A stretch of DNA of 64,000 bases from Frateuria_A yonginensis (lineage in GTDB: Bacteria > Pseudomonadota > Gammaproteobacteria > Xanthomonadales > Rhodanobacteraceae). The notes under the pieces were generated by a model that ran no database searches, was not told the DNA's origin, and worked only from the letters and a program-made list of their open reading frames with translations. The translations under genes were made by a program, and so were the position numbers. The stretch is from NCBI RefSeq assembly GCF_037137055.1, contig NZ_JBBBNY010000004.1, positions 248,001-312,000 on the forward strand, given 5' to 3'. Of this stretch, positions 28,368 through 37,809 are shown one piece after another; position 1 is the stretch's first letter; each line of letters opens with the position of its first letter.

Positions 28368-29669
28368 ATGTCGTCCACCACGCTCGCGACCGATCGACCG
28401 CAGCCTTCGGCCGTGGGGCCGATGCTGGTGCTCGGGCTGCTGTTCTTCATCTTCGGCTTCGTCACATGGCTCAACGGGCCGCTGATCACCTTCGTCAAGC
28501 TGGCGTTCCAGGTCGGGGACGTCTACGCCTTCCTGGTGCCGTTCGCGTTCTACATCTCCTACTTCGTGTTCTCGCTGCCGGCCTCGATGGTGCTGCGGCG
28601 CACCGGCATGAAGAAGGGCATGGCGGTGGGGCTGTTCGTGATGGCGATCGGCGCGATGGCCTTTGGCCAGTTCGCCACCATGCGCATGTTCGCCGGCGCG
28701 CTGGTGGGGCTGTTCGTGATCGGCGCGGGCCTGTCGCTGCTGCAGACGGCCTCCAACCCCTACATCAGCATCCTGGGACCGATCGAGAGCGCGGCGCAGC
28801 GCATCGCGGTGATGGGCATCTGCAACAAGGTCGCCGGTATCCTGGCGCCGGTGGTGATCGGCTCGCTGGTGCTCGCCGGCATCGGCGACATCGACGCGCG
28901 GGTCCACGCGGCGCCGACGCCGCAGGCGCGCGAAGCGCTGCTCGACGCGTTCGCCGCCAAGATCCATGCGCCCTACCTGGGCATGGCGGTGCTGCTGGCC
29001 CTGCTGGCCGTCTGGATCCTGCGTTCCCCGTTGCCGGAGATCCGCCCGGCCAGGGCCAACAGGGAGCAGGCGCACGATGGCGACACCAGCATTCTCGGCT
29101 TTCCGCACCTGTGGCTGGGCGTGCTGTGCCTGTTCGTGTACGTGGGCGTGGAGGTGATGGCGGGCGATGCGATCGGCACCTACGGCGCGGGATTCCACCT
29201 GCCGCTGGACCAGACCAAGTTCTTCACCGCGTTCACCCTGGGCGGCATGCTGCTGGGTTACGTGGCCGGCCTGGTGCTGATCCCGCGCGCCATCTCGCAG
29301 CAGCGCTACCTCGCGGTCTCGGCGGTGCTGGGCATACTGTTCAGCGTGTGTGCCTATCTCACCCGCGGCTACGTCTCGGTCGGCTTCGTGGCGGCGCTCG
29401 GTTTCGCCAATGCGATGATGTGGCCGGCGATCTTCCCGCTGGCGATCCACCGGCTGGGTCGCCACACCGAGGCCGGTTCCGCCCTGCTGATCATGGGCAT
29501 CGCCGGCGGCGCGGTGGTGCCGCAGCTGTATGCGCACCTGAAGGCGGTCCTCGACTTCCAGCTGGTGTTCGCCGGGCTGATGGTTCCCTGCTACCTCTAC
29601 ATCCTGTTCTACGGCCTGCGCGGCTACCGCGTGGGCCTGCGTGACGGCGATGGCGCGCACCCACGGTGA
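28368..29669 (+). CDS. nagP: NagP-like sugar MFS transporter (FucP/GluP family)
   Basis: 433 residues, about 12 membrane segments. The N-terminal F-F-I-F-G-F-V-T-W-L-N-G-P-L and Q-T-A-S-N-P-Y-I motifs belong to the FucP/glucose-galactose transporter group, which includes NagP of Shewanella and Xanthomonas. It would import GlcNAc across the inner membrane by proton symport. The gene is divergent from glk, has SD AGGAG, and is followed within 65 bp by the LacI-family regulator. GlcNAc rather than glucose specificity is inferred from nagA, the deaminase and GH20 nearby. Confidence 0.88.
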   Translation: MSSTTLATDRPQPSAVGPMLVLGLLFFIFGFVTWLNGPLITFVKLAFQVGDVYAFLVPFAFYISYFVFSLPASMVLRRTGMKKGMAVGLFVMAIGAMAFGQFATMRMFAGALVGLFVIGAGLSLLQTASNPYISILGPIESAAQRIAVMGICNKVAGILAPVVIGSLVLAGIGDIDARVHAAPTPQAREALLDAFAAKIHAPYLGMAVLLALLAVWILRSPLPEIRPARANREQAHDGDTSILGFPHLWLGVLCLFVYVGVEVMAGDAIGTYGAGFHLPLDQTKFFTAFTLGGMLLGYVAGLVLIPRAISQQRYLAVSAVLGILFSVCAYLTRGYVSVGFVAALGFANAMMWPAIFPLAIHRLGRHTEAGSALLIMGIAGGAVVPQLYAHLKAVLDFQLVFAGLMVPCYLYILFYGLRGYRVGLRDGDGAHPR

Positions 29670-29734
29670 AGGCGCCGCCACGCCGGCGCGGCGGTGGGCT
29701 AGGATGGCGCGCCAGTCCCGCGGAGAATCCGTCG

Positions 29735-30766
29735 TTGCGTCACGCCACCATCAAGGACGTCGCCAAGCGCGCCGGCGTGTCGCTGAAGACGGTCTCGCGG
29801 GTGATCAACCGCGAAGCGTCGGTGCGCGAGGACACGCGCGAGAAGGTGGAGCGGGCGATCGAGGCGCTGGGCTACCGCCCCAACCTCTCCGCGCGCAGCC
29901 TGCGCGCGGCGCACTCCTATGCGATCGGGCTGGTCTACGACAACCCGAACGCGCACTACGTGATCAGCATGCAGAACGGCGTGCTGTCGGCCTGCCGCGA
30001 GCGCGGCTTCGGCCTGCAGATCCATCCCTGCGATTCGTCCTCGCCCGGGCTCGCCGAGGAACTGTGTGCGCTGGTGCGCCGCTCGCGCCTGGCCGGGCTG
30101 GTGCTGGCGCCGCCGATGTCCGAGCAGCCGCAGCTGATCGCCACGCTGAAGGCGCACGCGATCCCGTTCGTGCGGATCATCGCCGCGCGCACGGACCCGG
30201 CCGACGGCTCGCCCTGCGTGTGGGTGGACGACCGCGACGCGGCCTACGCGATCACCGAGCACCTGATCCAGCTCGGCCACACGCGCATCGGCTTCCTGTG
30301 GGGCGAACCGCACCACCGCTCCAGCCCCGAGCGTTACCAGGGCTACGCCGACGCGCTGAAGGATTACGGCATCGCGCTCAACAAGAAGCTGATCCTGCCC
30401 GGCCGCTACGCCTTCGACGACGGCTTCCGCGGCGCGCGCAAGCTGCTGGCGCTGAAGGAGCCGCCCACCGCGATCTTCGGCAGCAACGACGAGATCGCCG
30501 CCGGCGTGCTCGCCGCGGCGCGCTCGGCCGGGCTGGACGTGCCGTGGGACCTTTCCATCGCCGGCTTCGAGGACAATCCGTTCTCCAAGCAGGCCTGGCC
30601 GGCGCTGACCACGGCGCGGCAGTCCACTGCCGAGATCGGCCGGCACGCCGCATTGCGGCTGATGGCCGAGCTGCAGCAGGGCGCCTCGGCGCCGGACACG
30701 GCCAACGAGGGTTTCGTGCCGGAGCTGGTGGTGCGCGGGTCGACGGCACCGCCGCGCAAGGCCTGA
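29735..30766 (+). CDS. LacI-family transcriptional repressor of the GlcNAc locus
   Basis: 343 residues. The HTH is at the very N-terminus (A-T-I-K-D-V-A-K-R-A-G-V-S-L-K-T-V-S-R-V), followed by the hinge L-S-A-R-S-L-R and a periplasmic-binding-like effector domain. I start at TTG 29735, placed 8 bases after CGGAGA, which puts the HTH at the normal position; a GTG at 29666 would add 23 odd residues. A -10-like TAGGAT is at 29700. It probably binds the TGACAACGTTGTCA palindromes between glk and nagP; the inducer is likely GlcNAc or GlcNAc-6-phosphate (inference). Confidence 0.88.
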   Translation: MRHATIKDVAKRAGVSLKTVSRVINREASVREDTREKVERAIEALGYRPNLSARSLRAAHSYAIGLVYDNPNAHYVISMQNGVLSACRERGFGLQIHPCDSSSPGLAEELCALVRRSRLAGLVLAPPMSEQPQLIATLKAHAIPFVRIIAARTDPADGSPCVWVDDRDAAYAITEHLIQLGHTRIGFLWGEPHHRSSPERYQGYADALKDYGIALNKKLILPGRYAFDDGFRGARKLLALKEPPTAIFGSNDEIAAGVLAAARSAGLDVPWDLSIAGFEDNPFSKQAWPALTTARQSTAEIGRHAALRLMAELQQGASAPDTANEGFVPELVVRGSTAPPRKA

Positions 30767-31111
30767 GGCTACGCGCCGCGCTCCGGTTCCCTGTCGTTCG
30801 ACCTCGGCCCTGCGGGCCTGCATTCGGGGCGAACGGTGGCGAGAGGTGCGGTCTCCGGTCGTGCGGACGGAGAGTGGCGAGAAAGCGCTTCACCACGCCC
30901 CATGGCCGGAGGACCGTTCCCCCTGAGCGCCGCGAAGCGCGCTGCCGCCGTCTCGCACGTTTGAGCTCCTCTCCCGCCGGGAGAGGGGTCGGGGTGAGGC
31001 TTCGGTGCCGCCGCAGGTTCCGCTTCGCCCGAACCCTCTCCCGCCCTGCCAGGCACCCTCTCCCGGGGGGAAAGGGACCGCACGATCGCCGCTCCGCCTC
31101 TTCGGACTCCC
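30767..31111. repeat. Repeat-rich intergenic gap (345 bp)
   Basis: No gene is seen. 30797-30836 matches the dispersed palindromic family also found at 10977-11015. 30968-30987 is a hairpin CCTCTCCCG/CGGGAGAGG, and CCCTCTCCCG recurs at 31034-31075. A related CTCTCCCGCGCCGGGAGAG lies at 8971-8989. These look like degenerate dispersed repeats; they may also reduce read-through from the regulator to the deaminase gene. Confidence 0.5.
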
Positions 31112-32146
31112 ATGAAATCACCCCATGACACCCTGATGTACCAGGAGGCGCACTCGGCCGCCGACGTGATCGCGCAGCAGCTTGCCGTCAACGCCGGCCT
31201 GCTGGCCGGGCTCGGCGCAAGGCTGCGCGCGCGGCCGCCGCGCTGCATCGTCACCTGCGCGCGCGGCAGTTCCGACCACGCCGCGGCCTACGCCAAGTAC
31301 GTGTTCGAGACGCGCGTGGGCATCGTCACTGCCTCGGCCTCGCCCTCGGTGAGCTCGGTGTACGAGGCGCCGCTGCAACTCGAGGACGCGCTGTTCCTCG
31401 CCGTCTCGCAGTCCGGCAAGAGCCCGGACCTGCTGCGCAGCGCCGAAGCCGCGCGCGCCGGCGGCGCGCAGGTGCTGGCCCTGGTCAACGTGGAGGATTC
31501 CCCGCTCGCGCGCGTGGCCGACACGGTGATTCCGCTGCGCGCCGGGCCCGAGCGCAGCGTGGCCGCCACCAAGAGCTACCTGGCCACGCTCGCGGCGGTG
31601 CTGCAGCTCACCGCCTGCTGGAGCGGCGACCCGGCGCTGCACGCGGCGCTGGCGCGCCTGCCCGACGACCTGCGCCAGGGCTGGGACGCGGACTGGTCCG
31701 CGCTCGGCGCGGGCCTGCGCGAGGTGCACAACCTGTTCGTGGTCGGTCGTGGCTATGGGTTCGGCGCGGCACTCGAGGCGGCGCTGAAGTTCAAGGAAAC
31801 CTGCGGCCTGCACGCCGAAGCGTTCAGCGCCGCGGAGGTCCGCCACGGCCCGATGGCGCTGGTGGGCGCCGGCTTCCCGGTGCTGGTGTTCGGCCAGGAC
31901 GACGGTACGCTGGAAAACACGCTGCAGCTCGCCGACGAATTTCGCGCGCGTGGTGCACGCGTGTGGGTGGCCGCGCCCGGCGCGAGCGGTCCGGATGCGT
32001 TGCCCTTGCCGGCCGGCGTGCCGGCCATCACCACGCCCCTGCTCGCGGTGCAGCGTTTCTACCGTGCGGCCAGCGCGCTTTCACTGGCGCGCGGCTACGA
32101 TCCGGACCTTCCGCCGCATCTGCGCAAGGTCACGGAGACGTTGTGA
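31112..32146 (+). CDS. SIS-domain glucosamine-6-phosphate deaminase (NagB-II type)
   Basis: 344 residues with two SIS domains (about 30-180 and 200-340), lacking the glutaminase domain of GlmS. Motifs: A-R-G-S-S-D-H, S-Q-S-G-K-S-P-D, and H-G-P-M-A-L near residue 247. The group converts glucosamine-6-phosphate to fructose-6-phosphate plus ammonia and replaces classical NagB in many Xanthomonadales and Shewanella. It overlaps the nagA start by one base (TGATG), so the two are coupled. The start could also be ATG 31136; no strong SD is seen at either. Confidence 0.88.
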   Translation: MKSPHDTLMYQEAHSAADVIAQQLAVNAGLLAGLGARLRARPPRCIVTCARGSSDHAAAYAKYVFETRVGIVTASASPSVSSVYEAPLQLEDALFLAVSQSGKSPDLLRSAEAARAGGAQVLALVNVEDSPLARVADTVIPLRAGPERSVAATKSYLATLAAVLQLTACWSGDPALHAALARLPDDLRQGWDADWSALGAGLREVHNLFVVGRGYGFGAALEAALKFKETCGLHAEAFSAAEVRHGPMALVGAGFPVLVFGQDDGTLENTLQLADEFRARGARVWVAAPGASGPDALPLPAGVPAITTPLLAVQRFYRAASALSLARGYDPDLPPHLRKVTETL

Positions 32147-33303
32147 TGTCCACGCCCCTGCTCGCCCTCGCCCACGGTCGCGTGCTGACCCCCGAGGGGC
32201 TGCGCGAGGACGTCGTCGTGCTGGTGCGCGACGGCCACGTGCTCGCCCTGGCCGATGCGGCCGACCCGCGCCTGACCGGCGCGGCGCGCCACGACCTGGC
32301 CGGCGCCCTGCTGCTGCCGGGCTTCATCGACGTGCAGGTGAACGGCGGCGGCGGGCTGCTGTTCAACGACGCGCCGACGGTGGACACGCTGCGCGGCATC
32401 GCCGCCGCGCACCGGCGCTTCGGCACCACCGGGCTGCTGCCCACGCTGATCACGGACACCGCCGCCACGATGCGCGCCGCGCTGGAGGCGGTGGACGCGG
32501 CGATCGCGCAGGGCGTGCCGGGCATCCTCGGCATCCACGTCGAGGGGCCGTTCCTCGCCCCCGCGCGCAAGGGCATCCATGATGCGTCGCTGTTCCGCGC
32601 GCCCGATGCCGACGACCTGCGCGTGCTCACCGCGCAACATCGCGGCGTGGTCATGCTCACGCTGGCGCCGGAACAGGTGGACCCCGGCACCATCGCGCGT
32701 CTGGCCGCCGCCGGCGTGCGCGTGAGCCTCGGCCACACCGGCGCCGACTACGCCACCGCTCGCGCCGCGCTCGAGGCCGGCGCGAGCGGCTTCACCCATC
32801 TCTACAACGCGATGACGCCGCTGGGCAGCCGCGAGCCCGGCGTGGTGGGCGCCGCGCTGGACGACCCGGGCAGCTGGTGCGGCCTGATCGTCGACGGCCA
32901 CCACGTGCATCCCGCGGCGTTACGTGTCGCCATCACCGCCAAGCCCCCGGGCAAGTGCGTGCTGATCACCGACGCCATGCCGCCGGTCGGCAGCGAGCGT
33001 CCCGACTACGTGCTCAACGGTCAGACCATCGTCGTCCGCGACGGCATCTGCATGAACGACGCCGGCGTACTCGCCGGCAGCGCGCTGGACATGGCCGGCG
33101 CCGTGCGCAACGCGGTCAACCTGCTCGGCCTGCCGCTGGAGGAAGCCGCGCGCATGGCCAGCGCCTACCCGGCCGAATGGCTGGGGCTGGAGCAGACCCA
33201 CGGCTGCATCGCCCCCGGCCAGCGCGCTGACTTCGCCGTGCTGGACGACACCCTGCACGTGCGCGAGACCTGGATCGGCGGCGTGCGCTACCCGGCGATG
33301 TAG
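32146..33303 (+). CDS. nagA: N-acetylglucosamine-6-phosphate deacetylase
   Basis: 385 residues, amidohydrolase fold. Metal and catalytic residues sit at the positions expected from E. coli NagA: E133 (H-V-E-G-P-F), H197 (L-G-H-T), H218 (T-H-L-Y-N-A-M) and D276 (I-T-D-A-M). The first motif is I-D-V-Q-V-N-G. It removes acetate from GlcNAc-6-phosphate, giving the substrate of the deaminase encoded just upstream (one-base overlap). Cytoplasmic. Confidence 0.95.
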   Translation: MSTPLLALAHGRVLTPEGLREDVVVLVRDGHVLALADAADPRLTGAARHDLAGALLLPGFIDVQVNGGGGLLFNDAPTVDTLRGIAAAHRRFGTTGLLPTLITDTAATMRAALEAVDAAIAQGVPGILGIHVEGPFLAPARKGIHDASLFRAPDADDLRVLTAQHRGVVMLTLAPEQVDPGTIARLAAAGVRVSLGHTGADYATARAALEAGASGFTHLYNAMTPLGSREPGVVGAALDDPGSWCGLIVDGHHVHPAALRVAITAKPPGKCVLITDAMPPVGSERPDYVLNGQTIVVRDGICMNDAGVLAGSALDMAGAVRNAVNLLGLPLEEAARMASAYPAEWLGLEQTHGCIAPGQRADFAVLDDTLHVRETWIGGVRYPAM

Positions 33304-33451
33304 CCTCCGGGGGTCGCGCGCCCCGGACGCGCGGCGGGGCGTGGCCGGCGCCCGGGCGCGCCGGCCCGGGACAGGACAGCGCAGTGCCCGCCGTTGGCCA
33401 CACCGATCTGCTACGTTGCGCCCCTGCTTGCCCGTTGCCCGGACCTTACCG

Positions 33452-35479
33452 ATGTCGCTGCGCCCCTCGCTGCTGTTTCTCGCCGCCGCGCTGCTCGCCG
33501 GTTGCGCCTCCCACGCCAAGGTGTCCCGACCGATGGAGCTGCCCGACGGCAGCCGCACGGACGTCGCCATCCTGGAGACCACGGACGTGCACGCCAACGT
33601 GCTGAGCTGGGACTACTTCAAGGCCAAGGCCGACCCCACCGTGGGCTACGAGCGCACCGCCACGCTGATCCGCCGCGCGCGCGAGGAGTTCCCCAACAGC
33701 TTCCTGTTCGACGACGGCGACACCATCCAGGGCACCGTGCTGGCCGACTACCAGGCGCTGGTCGCGCCGGTCCGCTGCGACCAGGAGCTGGCCATCTACA
33801 AGGCCATGGACGCGCTCGGCTACGACGGCGGCACCGCCGGCAACCACGAGTTCAACTACGGCCTGCCGTTTCTGTCGCAGGTCACCGGCCGGCCGCTGAC
33901 CGTCGACGGCCAGCGCAAGCGCTGCGCCGGGCCGCACTTCCCGCTGGTGCTCGCCAACGTGTTCGATGCGCACAGCGGCGAGCCGCTCTACAAGCCCTGG
34001 ACGTTGGTGCACAAGACCATCGAGGCCTACACCTCCGACGGCAGCCGGCTGCAGGTGCCGTTCAAGGTGGCGATCATCGGCTTCACCCCGCCGCCCATCC
34101 TGCAGTGGGACCAGCGCAACCTGGCCGGCAAGGTCACCGTCAGCGGCGTCGTCGAGGCGGCGCAGCGCTACCTGCCGCAGATCCAGGCGCAGCACCCGGA
34201 CCTGGTGGTGGCGATCCTGCATGGCGGCCTCAACACCGCGCCGTACACCGCCGACATGGAGAACGGCGGCTGGTACCTGGCCGGCGTGCCCGGCATCGAC
34301 GTGCTGCTGCTCGGGCACTCGCACGCCGAGTTCCCCGGGCCCCGCTACCAGGGTATGAAGGAGGTGGACGCGGTGCGCGGCTTCGTGCGCGGCAAGCCGG
34401 CCGTGATGGGCGGGTTCGCCGGCATGGACCTGGGCGTGATCAAGCTCGCGCTCACACGCGAGAACGGCCGCTGGACGCTCGACCGCGAGGACACCCACGC
34501 GGAGGTACGCAAGATCTGCCCGCAGAAGGGCCAGTGCGTTCCCGCCGACCCGGCGATCGCGCCGCTGGTCGCCGACGCACACCGCGCCGCGCTGGCCTAC
34601 GTGGAAACGCCCATAGGCGAAAGCGCGCTGCGCCTGTCCACCTACTTCGCCGACGAGGGCGACATGACCGCCCTGGCGGTGGTCAACGCCGCGCAGCGCG
34701 ACTACGTGGAGCGCGAACTGCCCAGGCTGCATCCGGAACTGGCGGGCGTGCCGGTGCTGTCGGCGGCGGCCGCCTTCCGCACCGGCTTCGGCGGTCCGCA
34801 GGACTACACCGACGTGCCGCCGGGGCCGTTGACGCTGCGCAGCGCGGCCGATCTGTACTTCTATCCCAACACGCTCGCCGCGGTGAAGACCGACGGCGCC
34901 GGCGTGAAGGCCTGGCTGGAGACCGCCGCCGCGCGCTTCAACCGCATCGACCCGGCCAAGGCCGGCGAGCAGCCGCTGATCGACACGCGCCTGCCGGGCT
35001 TCAATTTCGACCAGCTGCAGGGCGACCTGAGCTACGTGATCGATGTGTCCCGGCCGGTCGGCCAGCGCATCGTCTCGCTCGCCTACCGCGGCAAGCCGGT
35101 GGCGCCGCAGCAGCCGTTCGTCGTGGCCACCAACAACTACCGCGCCAGCGGCGGCGGCAACTTCCCCGGCCTGGATGGCAGCAACATCGTGCTGGCCGCG
35201 CCCGACGGCGTGCGCGAGATCGTCGCCGCCTGGCTCCGGCGCACCGGCCGGCTGGAGCGCGCCCAGCTGCCGGCGCGCTCCTGGCACTTCGCGCCGCTGC
35301 GCACGCGCGGGCCGGTGACCTTCGTCGCCGCCAGCGGCAAGCAGGCGATCGCCCAGGCCGACGGCCTGACCGGCATCCGCCAGCTGCGGGACCACGGCGA
35401 CGGGACCGCCACCTATGCGATCGACCTGGCGACCGCCAAGCCCGCACCGGCCCGCCCGCACCGGCGCCGGCATCGCTGA
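33452..35479 (+). CDS. Lipoprotein 5'-nucleotidase / 2',3'-cyclic phosphodiesterase family
   Basis: 675 residues. Lipobox L-A-G-C with Cys18, so a lipid-anchored periplasmic enzyme. The N-terminal metallophosphoesterase domain (about 38-330) has E-T-T-D-V-H-A-N, D-D-G-D-T-I-Q-G, A-G-N-H-E-F-N-Y-G and L-L-G-H-S-H. The C-terminal 5'-nucleotidase domain is at about 385-620, with F-N-F-D-Q and N-Y-R-A-S-G-G-G-N-F. It resembles CpdB-type enzymes that salvage nucleotides; cyclic versus 5' specificity cannot be told. The next gene, thrB, is unrelated and 75 bp away. Confidence 0.88.
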   Translation: MSLRPSLLFLAAALLAGCASHAKVSRPMELPDGSRTDVAILETTDVHANVLSWDYFKAKADPTVGYERTATLIRRAREEFPNSFLFDDGDTIQGTVLADYQALVAPVRCDQELAIYKAMDALGYDGGTAGNHEFNYGLPFLSQVTGRPLTVDGQRKRCAGPHFPLVLANVFDAHSGEPLYKPWTLVHKTIEAYTSDGSRLQVPFKVAIIGFTPPPILQWDQRNLAGKVTVSGVVEAAQRYLPQIQAQHPDLVVAILHGGLNTAPYTADMENGGWYLAGVPGIDVLLLGHSHAEFPGPRYQGMKEVDAVRGFVRGKPAVMGGFAGMDLGVIKLALTRENGRWTLDREDTHAEVRKICPQKGQCVPADPAIAPLVADAHRAALAYVETPIGESALRLSTYFADEGDMTALAVVNAAQRDYVERELPRLHPELAGVPVLSAAAAFRTGFGGPQDYTDVPPGPLTLRSAADLYFYPNTLAAVKTDGAGVKAWLETAAARFNRIDPAKAGEQPLIDTRLPGFNFDQLQGDLSYVIDVSRPVGQRIVSLAYRGKPVAPQQPFVVATNNYRASGGGNFPGLDGSNIVLAAPDGVREIVAAWLRRTGRLERAQLPARSWHFAPLRTRGPVTFVAASGKQAIAQADGLTGIRQLRDHGDGTATYAIDLATAKPAPARPHRRRHR

Positions 35480-35554
35480 TCCGCAGCCGGGCGGCTGCCG
35501 CCCGCCCGGCGCTTGCTGCGACAATCGGCGGATCGCCTTCCCGCAGGAAACGCC

Positions 35555-36484
35555 ATGCCCGCCCGTGACGTCGCCACCGCCTTCGCCCCCGCCTGCGTGG
35601 GCAACGTGGGCGTGGGCTTCGACATCCTGGGACACACCCTGGCCGGTGCGGGCGACCGCGTCCGCGTGACGCGGATCGCGGCGCCGCAGGTGCGCATCGC
35701 CGCCATCGAGGGCGTGGTGCGCGAGCTGCCGCTGGAGCCCGCGCGCAACACCGCCGGCGCGTCGCTGCTCGCCCTGCGCGAGGCGCTGGCATTGCCGTAC
35801 GGCTTCGAGCTGGCGCTGCACAAGGGCATCGCGCTGGGCTCGGGCATGGCGGGCTCGGCCGCCTCCTGCGTGGCCGCCCTGGTCGCCGCCAACGCGCTGC
35901 TGGATGCGCCGCTGCCGCGCGAGGCGCTGTACCGCTTCGCGATGGACGGCGAGGCGGTGGCCAGCGGCGGCCGCCACGGCGACAACGTGGGCCCGCAGCT
36001 GCTGGGCGGGCTGGTGCTGGCGACCGCGGAGCGGCTGGTGCGCATCCCGGTGCCGGCGCACTGGCACTGCGCGCTGGTGCACCCGCACTGCGTGCTGGAG
36101 ACGCGCCGCGCCCGCGCGGCGCTGGCCGGTGACTACCGGCTCGGCGAGTTCGTGGCGCAGAGCGCCAACCTGGCCCAGGTCATCGCCGGCTGCTGGCGCG
36201 GCGACGTGGCGCTGGTGCGTGCCGGGCTGAAGGACGTGCTGGTCGAGCCGCGCCGCGCGCCGCTGGTGCCGAATTTCGCCCGCGTGCAGCAGGCCGCGCT
36301 GGACCACGGCGCGCTCGGCGCCAGCATCTCCGGCGCCGGCCCCAGCGTGTTCGGCTGGTTCGAGCACGCCGGTCAGGCGCACGCGGCCGCCGTGGCGATG
36401 CGCGGCGCGTTCGCCGAGGCCGGGCTGGACAGCGACGTGCTGGTCGGTCCGATCGACGGCCCGGCGGCGCAGGTGCTCGCATGA
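35555..36484 (+). CDS. thrB: Homoserine kinase
   Basis: 309 residues, GHMP kinase superfamily. The phosphate-binding loop is L-G-S-G-M-A-G-S-A-A-S (about 91-101) and the C-terminal motif is I-S-G-A-G-P-S. It phosphorylates homoserine for threonine synthesis. The ATG has SD GCAGGAAA. Its stop overlaps the thrC start by four bases (ATGA), so the pair is coupled. No aspartokinase/homoserine dehydrogenase gene lies upstream, unlike a full thrABC operon. Confidence 0.93.
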   Translation: MPARDVATAFAPACVGNVGVGFDILGHTLAGAGDRVRVTRIAAPQVRIAAIEGVVRELPLEPARNTAGASLLALREALALPYGFELALHKGIALGSGMAGSAASCVAALVAANALLDAPLPREALYRFAMDGEAVASGGRHGDNVGPQLLGGLVLATAERLVRIPVPAHWHCALVHPHCVLETRRARAALAGDYRLGEFVAQSANLAQVIAGCWRGDVALVRAGLKDVLVEPRRAPLVPNFARVQQAALDHGALGASISGAGPSVFGWFEHAGQAHAAAVAMRGAFAEAGLDSDVLVGPIDGPAAQVLA

Positions 36485-37785
36485 GCGCGCCGTGCTACCT
36501 CAGCACGCGCGGCCGCGCGCCGGCGGCGCGCCTGGCCGAGGCGGTCGCCGCGGGCCTGGCACCAGACGGCGGCCTGTACGTGCCCGAACGCCTGCCTCGC
36601 CTGGAGGCCGGCACGTTCGACCCCGACGGCAGCCTCGCCGCTACCGCCGTCACCTTGCTCGCCCCCTTCTTCGCCGGCGACGCGCTGGCCGACGCGCTGC
36701 CGGCGATCTGCGCCGAGGCCTTCGCCTTCGATGCGCCGCTGCGCCCGCTGACGCGGCCGGATGCCTCGCTGCTGGAGCTGTTCCACGGGCCTACCGCCGC
36801 GTTCAAGGACTTCGGCGCGCGCTTCCTCGCCGCCTGCCTGCGCCGGTTGCGCGCGGACGATGCGCCACCGCTGACCGTCCTGGTCGCCACCTCCGGCGAC
36901 ACCGGCGCGGCGGTGGGCGCGGCCTTCCACGGCCAGCCGGGGCTGCGCGTGGCGATCCTCTACCCGGACGGGCGCGTGTCACCACGCCAGGCGCACCAGC
37001 TCGGCAGCTTCGGCGGCAACGTGCGGGCGCTGCGCGTGGCCGGCACGTTCGACGACTGCCAGCGCATGGTGAAGGTCGCGTTGAGCGATCCGGACCTGCA
37101 GGCACGCGTACCGCTGTCCTCGGCCAACTCGATCAGCCTCGGCCGCCTGCTGCCGCAGCTGGCCTACTACGCGCACGCGGCGCTGCGGGTTCGGCGCACG
37201 CACGGCCTGGCGCTCGACCTGGTCGTGCCGACCGGCAACCTCGGCAACGCACTGGCCGCGGTGTGGGTGCGCGCCATGGGCCTGCCGATCGGCCGTATCG
37301 TGCTCGCCTGCAACGCCAACGCCACGCTGCCGGAGTTCTTCGCCGGCGGCGACTACCGCCCGCGCGCCGCGGTGCCGACGCTCGCCAACGCGATGGACGT
37401 GGGCGCGCCCAGCAACTTCGAGCGGCTACGCTGGACCTACCCCGACGACGACGCGCTGCGCCGCGCGCTCACCGCCGCCAGCGTGGACGACGAGGCGATC
37501 CGCGCCACGGTGCGCCGGTACGCGCAGGCGCAGGGCCTGGTGCCGTGTCCGCACACCGCCGCCGCCCTGCACCTGCTCGACCGCGAGCCGGTGCGTACCG
37601 ACCGGCGCTGGGCGGCGGTGGCCACCGCGCACCCGGCCAAGTTCGAGCAGGTGCTGGAACCGCTGCTGGGCCACCCGCTCGCCGTCCCGCCCACGCTCGC
37701 CGCCATGCTGGCACGCCCGGCGCGGGCCGAGCCGCTGGCCGCCGATCCGGGCGCGCTGCGCGACTGGCTGCTGGCCACGCCGTAG
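36481..37785 (+). CDS. thrC: Threonine synthase
   Basis: 434 residues, fold-type II PLP enzyme. The N-terminus has Y-L-S-T-R-G; the PLP lysine is in F-H-G-P-T-A-A-F-K-D-F-G, followed by V-A-T-S-G-D-T-G-A-A-V-G for phosphate binding and P-T-G-N-L-G-N-A. It converts O-phosphohomoserine to threonine. Length is close to E. coli ThrC (428). It is coupled to thrB and convergent with the diguanylate cyclase gene, 24 bp apart. Confidence 0.94.
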   Translation: MSAPCYLSTRGRAPAARLAEAVAAGLAPDGGLYVPERLPRLEAGTFDPDGSLAATAVTLLAPFFAGDALADALPAICAEAFAFDAPLRPLTRPDASLLELFHGPTAAFKDFGARFLAACLRRLRADDAPPLTVLVATSGDTGAAVGAAFHGQPGLRVAILYPDGRVSPRQAHQLGSFGGNVRALRVAGTFDDCQRMVKVALSDPDLQARVPLSSANSISLGRLLPQLAYYAHAALRVRRTHGLALDLVVPTGNLGNALAAVWVRAMGLPIGRIVLACNANATLPEFFAGGDYRPRAAVPTLANAMDVGAPSNFERLRWTYPDDDALRRALTAASVDDEAIRATVRRYAQAQGLVPCPHTAAALHLLDREPVRTDRRWAAVATAHPAKFEQVLEPLLGHPLAVPPTLAAMLARPARAEPLAADPGALRDWLLATP

Positions 37786-37809
37786 CGCGGGCGCCCTACC
37801 GGCACCGGG

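Noticed and set aside
33446..36382. Long minus-strand open frame (978 codons) opposite the 5'-nucleotidase and thrB
   Set aside because: Antisense to two well-supported genes, low-complexity composition, no start signal or motif.
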